A DNA stretch of 64,000 nt from Galaxea fascicularis (Eukaryota > Cnidaria > Anthozoa > Scleractinia > Euphylliidae). Positions 49,387 through 61,100 of this stretch are shown here, piece after piece; within the stretch, counting starts at the first letter, position 1; each line of letters begins with the position of its first letter. The stretch lies in NCBI GenBank assembly GCA_948470475.1, contig OX419339.1, forward strand, positions 15,921,863 through 15,985,862, read 5' to 3'. The notes below the pieces were generated by a model that was given only the letters and a program-made list of their open reading frames with translations, made no database searches and had not been told where the DNA came from. The translations under genes and the position numbers were made by a program.

Positions 49387-50925
49387 TTAAACTAAAAACA
49401 ACTGCACTTTGCGTTTACCAACTGGTTTGTTGTTAAGCTGCTTGATTGCACTGTACGCCTCACCACTGGTAGGAAGCGTCACCATAGCGTCCCCAGAAGA
49501 GCGTCCTGGGGCAAGGTAATGAATGCGTATGGAGTCTGGAATAATGGGAAACCCATAAAAGAAATCCAGAATTTCCTCTGCAGAGACAGTGGAAGGTAAA
49601 TTACGAATCCCTATGACACAGCCAGCATTGATGTCATTCACACTGATATTAGCCCCTGCAGCAAGCTGGTTTATGGGTGTCATGGGGCCTTCCATTACCA
49701 AATCTATATTACTCTGACTGAACATATTCCCTGGAGAATTCATCCCAACACTATTAAGATTCATACCCAGGTCTGGAGATGAAAGATTACGATTGTCTCC
49801 ATTCATGTTCCCTAAAGAATACAATGTATTCTCTGGAGAAAAGCTTCCACCTGCCATGCTAGGCTCCTGAAATATCCAATCATCTGTTCTCTTCACATCC
49901 AGGGCAACCAGTACGTCTTCGATGCTGCAACGCCTTACACCAATATATCGCTTTCTTATGAACTGGCGGTTTCTGTCAATTCCCTGGATACAATCCCCAA
50001 CTGACCTAAACTCCACATATGCAGTGCCATTTTTCTTTCCAACCCAGTTTCCTGTCGTGTGCAACATAAAATGCACATTTACAACATCGAGCCCTTTGAA
50101 AAACTCGATAACTTCAGCCTCAGTGGCGCTGTATGGTAACCCTGTGATTACTACCCAAGTGGAGTTACCAACAGGTGTCCCATCCACGCTGGTCGATTCA
50201 CGGCGATTCCTGTTATTGTTGTTCATCGTGAGGTTCTCACGCCTTCCCCGATTCTCTGATTCTCGTCTTGCACCGCCTGATCTGGCGCTACTATCTCGAC
50301 CTTCCTTATCTCTTCCTGAACTCCTGTTTAACCCACCTCTACTATCAGGATCTCTCCTCTTGTCCTTCTCACGTCCTCGCCGATCAACGTCTCCCCGAGT
50401 TGCTGACACATCATCGACACGATCATAAAAACCACCTGGCCGTGCACCATTCACCGGGTTCGCACCACTATAATCCCTACGGCCCCTGAAACCTTCACCA
50501 GATCTATTGACACGGATAGGACTCCGGCTTCTGGAACGCCTAGAGTTGCCTCCAGTACTCCTTCCATTCTCTCTCAAACTATCTGACTTCTTTTCATTCT
50601 TGTCGCTGAGTGTACCGTTGTTGTCAACATAATCCTCTCGACGCTGCATGCGAACTCCTTCCTTCAGTATTTTCTCCATTTCCGTCTGGCTGCTAAGTAT
50701 TAGCTCGACATATCTCTTTCCCACGTAATTTTTATTTCTGTGCATAGCTTTTCTCGCTTCATCGTCCTTTTGAAAACAAGCAAAAGCGTACCCAGATGCT
50801 TTTCCTTCTGGGTTCGGAGCCAAGTGAATGTCTTCCTCGGAGATGTCAAGCCCTCGATAAAATTTCCTTATATCTCGCGCTGTTGCCTCCCAGGGCAGGC
50901 CTTTCATCTTAATAATCACCACCAT
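49387..50925 (-). CDS. RBM12: RBM12-like protein, intronless, three RRMs
   Basis: 512-aa RNA-binding protein of the RBM12/hnRNP H quasi-RRM group, encoded in one exon as is the human RBM12 ORF. RRM1 (residues 1-85) has IIKMKGLPWEATARDIRKFY and GKRYVELILSSQTEMEKIL. Residues about 95-245 are a basic, arginine-rich linker with an RS stretch (RRSRSRSPIRVNRSG). RRM2 (about 255-340) has WVVITGLPYSATEAEVIEFF. A Gly/Asn/Ser-rich linker follows. RRM3 (about 435-512) has the RBM12-type EEILDFFYGF and ends KPVGKRKVQLFLV. Human RBM12 is 932 aa, so this is a shorter form. A GCAG|GTAAAG site 37 bp before the start codon may be a 5' UTR splice donor. Nuclear role inferred from the family. Confidence 0.93.
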   Translation of the reverse strand: MVVIIKMKGLPWEATARDIRKFYRGLDISEEDIHLAPNPEGKASGYAFACFQKDDEARKAMHRNKNYVGKRYVELILSSQTEMEKILKEGVRMQRREDYVDNNGTLSDKNEKKSDSLRENGRSTGGNSRRSRSRSPIRVNRSGEGFRGRRDYSGANPVNGARPGGFYDRVDDVSATRGDVDRRGREKDKRRDPDSRGGLNRSSGRDKEGRDSSARSGGARRESENRGRRENLTMNNNNRNRRESTSVDGTPVGNSTWVVITGLPYSATEAEVIEFFKGLDVVNVHFMLHTTGNWVGKKNGTAYVEFRSVGDCIQGIDRNRQFIRKRYIGVRRCSIEDVLVALDVKRTDDWIFQEPSMAGGSFSPENTLYSLGNMNGDNRNLSSPDLGMNLNSVGMNSPGNMFSQSNIDLVMEGPMTPINQLAAGANISVNDINAGCVIGIRNLPSTVSAEEILDFFYGFPIIPDSIRIHYLAPGRSSGDAMVTLPTSGEAYSAIKQLNNKPVGKRKVQLFLV

Positions 50926-51599
50926 TTCCAGTTTTAGTCTTCAGTTTCTCTTTACCTGCAGCAAAATGGCAGAAAATTCGACATCAGCGTCGATCCATGC
51001 CAAGTACAAACTCACAATGCAATTCATCATTGCGTGTGCATCGAGTTCCGCTGTTAACTTTGCAGGGCTGGACTCCCCTAATAAATTATAACGCAGACCG
51101 GAAGTCGCGATACCGTATATAACAAAATTTCAAACTTTTTGAGCTTTCTCTTTTGTCCCACCTAAAGATAAAATTCAACGTTCCTTTACTCGCGTAAGAC
51201 CCTGAAAAGCCTGAAACTAATTTATTTGCACTCATTCTAATCATTTGCTCACTAAAATTACGGCGATTTTAGCGTTGCTAAGTATTTTGTAGTTTGCACA
51301 GTTTCTAGGGTAACAAAGAAAACCGGAACCAGTGAAAGATTTTCCACCGAAATCGAAACCGAAACTGAGACTGTAGGTCGACAATTATACGAAAATAGTA
51401 ACTTTTACATCAGAATTCAATAATTTCCTATGTCGGGCACTTGCGATAAAAACAAAACTGAAGCCGCGGTCGCAGATTTCCATACCATAATTCAAGGCTT
51501 GCCCCGTAGATTTTCATACCAAGATGACAAGTGATAAAGATAGAAGAGAAAACTGAGGAAAATGATTTAAAGTGAACAAGAGAGAACATTGACAATGAT

Positions 51600-51810
51600 G
51601 AGGTTCAGAAGCCCTTTTCTTGAAAAGGCATTTCGAAATCTGCGATCCGCTTATTCTGAAAAACTGATCTTTTACTATTATTTCAAGACACGAAAGGACA
51701 AATTTATTGCAAAATTTCATACCTAGAAATGTCTTCGTTTTTGACGAAAGGAAATTATGGCACCCGAAATGCGCCCGAAAAGTTTCGGGAGTTTCGAGAA
51801 ACGGGCCCCA
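51600..51810 (-). repeat. Dispersed repeat copy 1 (TTTCGGGAGTTTCGA family)
   Basis: Words such as GCGCCCGAAAAGTTTCGGGA, GCTTATTCTGAAAAACTG and TTGCAAAATTTCAT also occur, in the same order and orientation, at 54540-54757. Identity is roughly 75-80 percent by eye. The minus-strand open frame is shared by the copies but has many differences, so it is a repeat shadow rather than a gene. Confidence 0.75.
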
Positions 51811-54539
51811 GAGCCGTAAAATGTAACGTTGATTGATTTGCTTTCTAACCACGATAACTTGGATTTACAATTGATGAATTTTTGGAAGCACATTTAAATA
51901 ACAAAGGCAGGTATTTTTCTCCAGACACAAGGTCATTTATTGGTAGAATCAAGAACAGTCAACAAGAAACACGCGCGACGCGGAGTAACAAACTGTCTGC
52001 ATCCACGCGTGTCTCGCACGCGCAGTCAAGAAAAATGCGTGTTTTTCAAATTTCACAGCATCTGTACTCTCGCAAAATCTCAGTTGCAGAGGGAATCCAG
52101 TCATAATAAGAAGCTCTGCCTTAAGATTCGTCTCCCAGCGTCTTAATTTGAAGGTGCGTAGGGCAATGGTATTTTTCTCTTCACTGTAATTGTAATAAGG
52201 CGTTTTTTTATATTTAAATTGTGTTGCTTACCCGAACCGATGTAACACAGGTGAGAAGAAGCGAGGAGATTTCCTAATGGTTCATTCTATGAAACACTAT
52301 TGTTCAGAGCCCGGGTAGACGGGTTTCCAGTGGCGTCAGCAGAAATGTTGGTGCGGCCTCGGGAAAAATGCAACGGCTCTGTTGGTGCTTGAATACTGAT
52401 TGATGCTCTTAATTAAGCTGGTATTCTAAAGAACCTTTCCTGATTTTGACAGGTGCTCCATGGCCACAGACCAATAACGGCGTTCAACTGATAGCTCAAT
52501 AAATTAGCCACTCTTTCGTGTAGCGCGTCAAATGCCCATTAATTTTCAAGGAGGACTGAGGCTGGGCAACTATGCAATCATGTCACTTACTCGCGATCAT
52601 CACCAATTAAATGAATAATGATCAACTTTGTTTTAAATCTGAATATTAACGTAGGCTCGATTTCCGCCGCTCTCTCGTGTCTGAATTCGGGGGAGGAGCG
52701 CGGGCTTCTTTCCCCGACAGCGGCTGGTAATCGAGCCTAAATATTAACGTTGTTCTTGGTATAACAGGGGACTAAGGCAATTGGGTGAAATCCTGATATC
52801 TTTGCTTTTTCCTTTTATTTTCCGACGGGTACCATTATGATTTTTTGTCAGGCATCAGAGGGAGCGACAAATCAAGTAAATTGATAATGATGGTTTTGTT
52901 TGAAAGTCACTGAGATGAGTAAAAAACAATCGACTGTCAAGTGCAGCCAGATGGAAATGGCATCCCGCGTGTAAGCATTTTTGGTTTACCAGTTTTAATC
53001 AGTGGAAGCGACTAATTTCTCATAACTAATCATCCAGCCGTCTTGTTGACGTTATAGAAAGGAAGCAAGGAACTCAACATGACCTCTCTGATAACGATGC
53101 ATGCATTGCATAACAACTGAGTACAGTCAAATATGCCAGTGCCGGGTGTGCAGACATTCGATTGTCTCGCCGGCTGAATGACTCGATCAGAGCAAAACAG
53201 AAAAAGACGAGCTCTGTAATGGAGCCACATGTAAAAAAAAAAACAGGTCAGCCGGTTTCTTCCGGCCTACTGAAGACTCATCAACGAGTCACAATTATAA
53301 CTATCAGGCAAGAACCGAATTCTAGACTAAAACTAAAAACAACTAGGAAATCTAAAACTGAGCGAATTAAAAATGTCAAACTTCGCTGTTTTTTCTGCAA
53401 TATGTGTCACATTTCCCAGAAAAATTCCCTAGTCTCCCGATTCCCGGCAAAATCTACAGATTTTTTGAGGGCCACTACTTAATCAGTTATTTGTTACTGT
53501 CAAGTGTTACCCTCTACAAATAAAATCGCTTTCTTTCACTCGTTCTTTTCTTCTTTCTTCCTCCCGAACCAGCCTTCACCCCTTGTAGTGTGGTTCACTT
53601 GTTCACTTCGGGAAAAAATAATGAAAACGACAACCACTCGTAGTTTGGATGAAGCAGAATCACGCATTAACCAAAGTTATGCTTTCTTAGGAAACTTCAT
53701 CTCTTTCAGTTGAAAATCATTATGTATTGGAGAACACAAGCGGAAAGAAACATAACAACATATAAAAACGCCTAATTTAAGGCTAAACAACGCAGTGAAT
53801 TGCGGGCCACACTGACCACTGACCACACTGACTGACCACACTTAAAGAAAAACTAAGTCGTCGTTATTTCCAAATGATAATTAATTCCTCCAGCGACTAC
53901 AACATTCAAAGCCGACAGAAAAAAACCTAACAGCAGTGCTAAGCTGTCACGTCCCCAAAAATGCAGTGTGCAAGAGCAGAATTCGGTGGAAAGCAGTGAT
54001 GGTCAGTATTATTGTTACGTTGAGAAAGGTCTCGATGTGCAGTAAATGTACACGTGACACAGAAACTAGAGTAAACATTTTTGGGATACATCAGACGCCA
54101 TTTTCGCTTTGCCTGATTTTACACACGGGCAACGCGAATATTCACGAAACGAAATAAGAATCATCTGGCAAATGAAGGCACGGAGCGACAGAGTTGTAAA
54201 ATTGAGTTTGGTCGTGATAAAAAAAAAAATAAATAAGAACAAGATTTGTTTAATGGTTTGCATGCCTCCGTGACAGGCGTTCAAAGGGGGGGGGGGGGAG
54301 TCGAGGGGGCGAATAGAGTGATGCGCGAACCGCGATCGGAATGGTGTGCCTCCCTCCTCGCGCGCCCGAACCCCCGTGCCTGGCACGCAAACTCGGAAGT
54401 TTGCGTCCCCTCAGTGCACTGAGAGTCCGATTAATAAGGAGTCCGATTAACACTGATCGTGCGCCCGAGCTCCAAAATGAAAGAGAAAAGATAGATCTAA
54501 TTTTCCTTTGCAAAAATTTGCCCCGTTAAGGAACCGGGG

Positions 54540-54757
54540 ACTCGTTTCTCGAAAGTCCAAAAAACTTTTCCGGCCGAAAAGTCATTTCTAAACTTCGATT
54601 CGCTTATTCTAAAAAGATGGTCTTTTACTAAGATTTCAAGATACGAAAAAGCAAATTTGTTGCAAAATTTCATGCCTGTAAACGTCTTCGTTTTTAAGAT
54701 ATGAAGGAAATTATGGCACTCGAAATGCGCCCGAAAAGTTTCGGGAGTTTCGACTGC
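54540..54757 (-). repeat. Dispersed repeat copy 2 (TTTCGGGAGTTTCGA family)
   Basis: Same word order as the copy at 51600 (TTCGCTTATTCTAAAAAGAT, GTTGCAAAATTTCATGCCTG, CGCCCGAAAAGTTTCGGGAG). It starts after CTCGTTTCTCGAAAGTCC, matching the GAGTTTCGAGAAACGGG edge of copy 1 in the opposite sense, which hints at symmetric ends. A G homopolymer at 54284-54298 lies just upstream. Confidence 0.75.
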
Positions 54758-55784
54758 TCTTGGTTTTGACCCATGGGAAATGTAACCTTGTCCAATCACT
54801 GGCATCGGACCGAAATGTTCGCCGAAAAGGTAAAACAAAAGAGCCGTAAATCGAGATTACAAAGTTTTGAGCCGGTTTCAACTAGCGGGCTAGTTTTTAA
54901 GTAAATAAAGTTTTTGTATTGTCGTTTCTAGAAAATTAGATCTTATGCTTACCCTATAAAACCACCAACTCTTAGCCAATCAGTGAAGTGTGAAGTTCCT
55001 TGAGCGACTTCAACAAATCGTACCTGATTCAGTCATCCACGGTCTGTCTGGTGTCATGTTCAAACGATAATGCATGTGGAATAAATTCGACATTGTAGAC
55101 CTGGCACTATATTGAGTCCTGTAGATGACCATGGCCACTCCGTACGCAAGGTCACTATAGGAACGTCAACACCCCTGGAGAGAATGTCGAGTTTATTGCA
55201 GGAGGAACTGTGCCTGCAGAATAACAACCATACTATGGTATTGCCTTTTAACAGGAAAGACAGATTCTTTTAATCTTAGATTACTAGCTGATTTATCCAC
55301 ATCCCGGGGGAAGACGGGACAGAGGCGGGGGAAGAGTTATTACCCATCGATCTTTTCCACTTTTCTACAAGTTGGTATAATGAACTTCTATTTCTTAACT
55401 TCCGCATTGAATGGGTGTTTTTAAAATCTTAATCTTTTGCATAAAAGTGTAACAAGAGAGGAAATTTAATGACGGGCTATCGGTTGATTTCTAAAAGGTC
55501 TCACAAAGCCAGGAACAATTCACTTCAATTTGGAGAGTTCCTTCACGACTTACATAAATTTCCAGTTAAAAGGCCAAGTCCCCTTTTGACAGTAAATGAT
55601 CGCAGACAAGTAATAATCAGTCATTGTCTCGTCAAGTGTTATCAAACCACTGGGATCGTTTAAGATTCATTGTTGTCTTTTTGCGATGGCGCCATTATTG
55701 TAAAGGGGATCTAACTAAACGAACAAAACAGGTTTATTGGTTGGAGTAGTTCCTTTAAGTTAATACAAAAAATTGTTTTTTTGA

Positions 55785-55985
55785 GTTGATAAATGTAAAT
55801 TGACTACCGTACAGGGATTCTGAAAGCTAACGTGTTCGAGCGTCAGCCCTTTGTCCGATTCGCTCTAACGAAGGGCCAACACTCAAAACGTCAGCTTTTA
55901 GAACCCCCGTACGGTGGTCAATTTACCAAATTTTTGTGTACGACTTCCTCATCGACGCAGCACCACAGTTTCTTTAGAAACTCCC
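55785..55985. mobile_element. Penelope-type fragment, second copy
   Basis: Same sequence family as 35030-35300: ACCGTACAGGGATTC, then two facing decayed hammerhead-like segments (minus: GACGCTCGAACACG; plus: CTAACGAAGGGCCAACACTC then AAAACGTCAGC), then GGTGGTCAATTTAC and CACAGTTTCTTTAGAAACTC. Both cores carry mutations relative to CTGANGA...GAAA and are probably inactive. Confidence 0.6.
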
Positions 55986-56427
55986 CCCTTTATTCCTTTA
56001 AGTTATCAGACAGCGCAAATTCGCGAGCCCAATAACAATTTATTTTTATTAAAAAGGCTCAAAATAAAATTTTAAAACATTTCGAGTTAAGGGGAACTGA
56101 AGGCGCGAGGTGCTTGGATCCTTGATCCGGAAAAGAGACGCCCAGATTTCAGAGATTTCACAAATCGCGCCCAAGTGTTTGAAATCTTAGAGCAAACTGT
56201 TTTGTGGGTAAATTTACTCATCCTGACTTTTTTTTTTTTTTAACCAAATTGCAATCAGACGCGTACGCTGATTTCTAAGCAACTCTAACTCAGTGCAAAA
56301 AATCCACCTTCTTTATGATCAGGATTTTTAGGAGGACATGATTATTGCTATTAATTGTACTTAGAGTGGTTGCATCTTAAAAATGTCTTGTTTTGTGACT
56401 TGATAAAAGCTTAATTAATATCAAATG

Positions 56428-56778
56428 TCAAGAACAGGTTATTTCTGTGGGGAAAACACGATAAATTTGCCCGATAGTTATCGGTGCCTGTAGCCTTCCT
56501 ATTTTGATGTTTATAGCCGGAGTTCGCACCAATTCTTCCCGCTCACTTTTGAGGTTATTTGACATATTAGATATACTTTTTACATTTGTATTTGATAAAA
56601 CCAGGAGCCTGATAGCATTTGTATAAATTGTCTTTGGAAGGCCTGGTTTCAACGTAGCTGGAACATTTGCTGAGATCACTGCAGAAATAAAAAGCAAAAA
56701 ACGACCGATCCAGAACTGATTATTGATAGGCGACCAGCCAACATCAAGTGTATTTCTGAATTTTGTTTTTTTTAACAA
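56428..56778 (-). other. Orphan open frame, 116 codons, possible receptor remnant
   Basis: The frame has two hydrophobic stretches (FWIGRFLLFISAVISANV; IYTNAIRLLVLSN) followed by SNMSNNLKSE. The pattern recalls transmembrane helices 6-7 and the tail of a class A GPCR, but the NPxxY motif is absent. There is no start context or recognisable partner exon. It could be a decayed single-exon receptor or chance. Confidence is low. Confidence 0.2.
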
Positions 56779-57087
56779 GAATTAATCAACGCTTGTGTAC
56801 GATATTCCTCCTATTTTTGTAGTCCAGTCCTATGGAGTTTTTCTTAAGTCATGTCTTGAAACAGTTACCAAGGGGGATACCGAAGGTGCTACTTTTATAT
56901 AAATCGTAAATAACAAAGTTAGAAATTTTGTGTTAAGGTTTAAGTTATTCCCTGCGCTTGGAACGTCTAACTGCACCAACAAAACGAGCAAGAAATTATT
57001 ACGAGCCACGCGTGAATCACACTTGTCTCATGAGTAACGCATCACTGCATCCCCTCCCCAACAGAGATACCTCAGTCTGATATCAAG

Positions 57088-57810
57088 ATGGCTGCCATTC
57101 ACAGCTTCTCGAGCGAGGCAGATCTACGAAAAGAGTGTTGCTCCTTGATAGCTCAGAAGGCTTCAGAAGCTATTGAGGACCACGGATTCTTTACTATTGG
57201 ATTTTCAGGTGGAAGTCTTCCGAAAATCGTCTGCCCGGGGCTGTTGGCGCTTCAGATCGACTTTTCAAAATGGCGCGTGTTCTTCTGCGACGAGCGATAC
57301 GTTCCAATATCAGATGCTGATAGCAATTTCTTAGGAGTGAAACAACATTTGTTAGGCAAGGCTTCCAAGGGGCCTGAACAGGTGCTAACCATCAATCATG
57401 AAATTCCGCTCGACGAAGCTGCGAAGGACTACGAGAATCGTCTCAAGGGGTGGTACCCGGGGGTTGACCTCCCATCGCTGGATATGCTTTTGCTAGGAAT
57501 GGGGCCTGACGGGCACACATGCTCGCTCTTTCCCGGTCATCCGCTGCTTCACGAAACTTCTAGGCTTGTGGCACCGATTTCAGATTCGCCTAAACCACCT
57601 CCGTGTAGAATCACATTGACTTATCCGATAATCAATGCTGCTAAGTGTGCTGTGTTCGTCAGCACTGGTGCAAGCAAGGCCAGTGTTCTCAAACAGGTAT
57701 TGGAAGGTGATGGAGAAGAACCACTCCCAGCTGCTAGGGTGAAGCCTACTAATGGAGGTCTGCACTGGTTTATTGACGACGCTGCGGCTAGTATGCTGAC
57801 AACTAAATAA
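57088..57810 (+). CDS. PGLS: 6-phosphogluconolactonase, intronless
   Basis: Cytosolic enzyme of the oxidative pentose-phosphate pathway; hydrolyses 6-phosphogluconolactone to 6-phosphogluconate. 240 aa against 258 in human. The family motifs are all present: FTIGFSGGSLPKI near residue 38, FFCDERYVPISDADSNF near 70, LLLGMGPDGHTCSLFPGHPL near 133, and APISDSPKPPPCRITLTYP near 162. The start ATGGCTGCC has a good context and the reading frame is intact. The whole gene is one exon, whereas human PGLS is split. It could be an ancient intron loss or a retrocopy that kept its frame. Confidence 0.97.
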   Translation: MAAIHSFSSEADLRKECCSLIAQKASEAIEDHGFFTIGFSGGSLPKIVCPGLLALQIDFSKWRVFFCDERYVPISDADSNFLGVKQHLLGKASKGPEQVLTINHEIPLDEAAKDYENRLKGWYPGVDLPSLDMLLLGMGPDGHTCSLFPGHPLLHETSRLVAPISDSPKPPPCRITLTYPIINAAKCAVFVSTGASKASVLKQVLEGDGEEPLPAARVKPTNGGLHWFIDDAAASMLTTK

Positions 57811-58107
57811 ACAGTGTCTCATAGAATGAGAGTTGCATTTGTGCTACACTCAGGTGAACTTTTTTTGTGGAGATAAAACAGAAAAACAAAAAATTTCAGA
57901 AAGATTTCCACACAGCCCCATACATTAATTATACATGTATCACTGGTTGTCATAATTAATTCCTGCGAGAAACGAATAGAGTTTGAGTCACAAAATGCAT
58001 GTACAATAATGTACAAGGCTGTGTGGAAATCTTGCCCAAATTTCTAATGTGTTATTGTTTTCTATAGGCTTCTTTTGTTTAAATATTTTTCATTTGCAGA
58101 AACACAA

Positions 58108-58113
58108 AATAAA
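58108..58113 (+). terminator. Candidate PGLS poly(A) signal
   Basis: AATAAA is followed within about 10 bp by GT-rich sequence (CCTGTGTGTTC), about 300 bp after the PGLS stop codon. A closer AATAAA overlaps the stop codon itself and is less likely to be used. Confidence 0.5.
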
Positions 58114-58119
58114 ACACCT

Positions 58120-61100
58120 GTGTGTTCAGAGAACATACTTCCAGTCTGTTTTTCCAATACATTCACAATTAGCACAGTGCATACATTATGCAAATGTATT
58201 TTGTAATTAAATTGTTTGTTTTAATGGTCAAATTTGCTTAACTGTAAGTTCCAAATGCTACATTTAAAAGGAAGAAAATTTAATAGTGAACATTAAAACA
58301 GCTTCACATAATTCTCATCATTCACTTCATTCATGGATCAAAATTCCAACAGGAAAACTATCAGAACATAGTCCCCTGCAGATAGCAGATTAAATCACAC
58401 TTAGGAAGTGCCTGGTATGGTGTTAAAGCACAGTTGCACCCGGTAATCCAGTGTGAGCAGTCACTTCTTTCTAGTTTTAACTACAGGAGCTTGTTTACTT
58501 CAGGCTGTTGTTACCTCCAGACTACTTGTGATGAATTGCATGGAAAGACATTCTGCATATTTTGCACCGTGTGCTTGCCAACTTGAAACCAGGCCATGTC
58601 AGGATACTGGTTGTGGTACTTTTGTTTATTATTTTGTGACAGCAGACCCAACTGTGCTGATTTTACTGTCCTCTCCCTCTTCAAAATACAGAGTTACATT
58701 TTTAAAACACAAGTCTGAATTGTTTAGTAATTGGAAAAGAGCATTGTGGTATGTTCTTCCCTTGAAAACTTTATAGCCTTCCTTATACAGGAAAATCATT
58801 AGCCCAGTTTAAACCACTAGTAGATGTTGAAAAATTAAAATCAAAATTAATTTTTGGTCAATAACAAATGCACAATGTCCAAAGAAAGCTAGTCTCTTCC
58901 AGGCTGTCAGGTAATTGGGACAAACTAGAATAAAGGAAGACAATTTACCATGGCTTGGTCCAAATTTGTCTCACTACCCCCAACTACTCTGAGTATGGAA
59001 CTGGTTAATGGTCAGATAAAGTCCATCTCCTTCATCTGTCCCCACTAATTTATAATGTCTGCTCTTAAGGTTCCAAGTGTCATGTATATAGTGAGAAGTC
59101 AGTAAGTGACTTGTATTGCTCTTCAGGGATAGTGTTATACAACTAAGAAGCATGCAATCCCAAAACTGTTGAACAAAGATGTCGTGGTGGTGCATTCAGT
59201 AGATATTATTTCATGGTGGTATCCTGTTACATCTTGCTACCCATTACAGACCATTTCTTGTAAAATGTTAGAACGCAAGAGTCACATCATAACGTCAGTA
59301 GAGACTGTTGAAATGTCTTTGTGCTCTTGAACAGCACTCAGGCCCTGATTCTCGTCCACCCCAAATTGTGCTTATCCAAGATCATTCTAGTTTGTTGCTT
59401 TGTTCACCTCATTCTCCATGACAAGGGGATACCGATAACTGCTCATTCAAGAGGTCAGGGCTCTACTGGACCTGCCCAAGTAGCCTCTGTCAGAAAGAAT
59501 GAGGTCACGAGACAGGGTCTACAGAGTGCTTTAATCCTCCAGTAAACCATTCACTGGGATTTGTACTCTATCCAGTGTTGCTTATGTGGTTTTCTGGGTT
59601 AATGACATAATTTCCACCAACCCTTCCCTCTCTAACCAAAATGATAGCCCTTTGACCCTTTCACTCTCGTCAGAGGATGAACAAGTGGATTCAAACTTGA
59701 ACTGGAAGCAAGGAAAAAGGGCATTAAGAACATTACTTAAAACAAATGCCACCTGCATTCCTACATTATTGTAGATAAACCAACAAATAAAAAAAAAATC
59801 ACTGCACAGTAAAAGTGTGGCTCACAGATAGCTGTTACACTGATAACAGAGATAGCTTGCACTATCTCAGTACTGTTGATATCTGGGGCAGATACTGATA
59901 TAAGTACTGCTCACACTAATTTACATGAATATCCTAAATTGACTACCAATTATTAGAACTATTGATGAGGAAGATCCTGACTTTTTCCCGAGTACAACTC
60001 CAATTATTTACACTGACCAAAATTATTTTGGCTTCAATGATGAAATCAATTCCATATCTTTTGAAACAACATTGCCTCTATCAACATGAACACCCTTTCA
60101 GAGGGGGGACGAACAGGGGAGTAAATCTCCCTTCTCCCTACGTTCTGAGCCAATTTCTCCCTCCTCCCTACTCATCCAGGTCCATCCAGTTTAATTTTCC
60201 CTACTCCCAACTTTTCTTTTTCTTCCTCCTCCCTACTTTTTCCCCCTATTTCTCCCTCCCAACTTTTTTTGGGCCATTTCTCCCTCCTCCAAATTCTGTT
60301 CCTCCCCCCTCCTTTCACAAAGCTAGTAGCTCGCCCTAAAATGCAATTCTCTAGGACGTTTTCACTGACTTTGAAGTGGAATTATGAGTTTTCCCTGACC
60401 TGGTGGGAAATTGCCTAGCTTTGCCCTGACCTTGAAAAACAAATAATCTTTTAACCTGTTTTCCCATGGAGGGTCACATATAACGATTCTTCCCTAACAT
60501 TACTAGGAGCCTAATAAGCTCCAGGCCCTCAAGTATAAATAAAGTTTTCAGTTTCAGTTTCAGTTTCCCTGAACATGGCAACTTAAGCTTGTGTTGTGAC
60601 TTGCAAACTGTTGACATAATGTTACTAACATTACATGGGTGTGTATATCGTACAGATACCATTCAGTATTGCTGGTTTTCACTATCACACCATGATCCAA
60701 ACCATTCAACAAATAAAGGCAAGAATCAAAGAGTTAAAAGAAGATGAATATTCAAACAGCCTTGCAAAGATTCAAGTCTTTGCGATGTTTAGTGCCGGAG
60801 ATATTCGAAGAAATGTGTTACTCAAATTTATAAGGCGTTGTATGGAGACAACATGTTTGTGTCCCTCTGAGGGGCACAAATATGGCGGCCAGAAGCTAAC
60901 AAAAACATATGTCATCGAGTTCTGCCATAAAAAGCCTGTAGTCGTCTTCTGAGGGCTCATAGACATCTACCGGTACTTGAGTACTTATTCTCATTCAATG
61001 CCTGTTCAGATTGCGAAATCTCGGCGGATAAGTCACTTTTCTAACCTACGTGACAGCATCCTCAGCCGCCGGTTTAATATCGTGTCACGCAAAAGCTTAG

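Noticed and set aside
60635..60952. A 105-codon plus-strand frame
   Set aside because: It has no known domain and includes GGGCACAAATATGGCGGCCA, which looks like part of a dispersed repeat.
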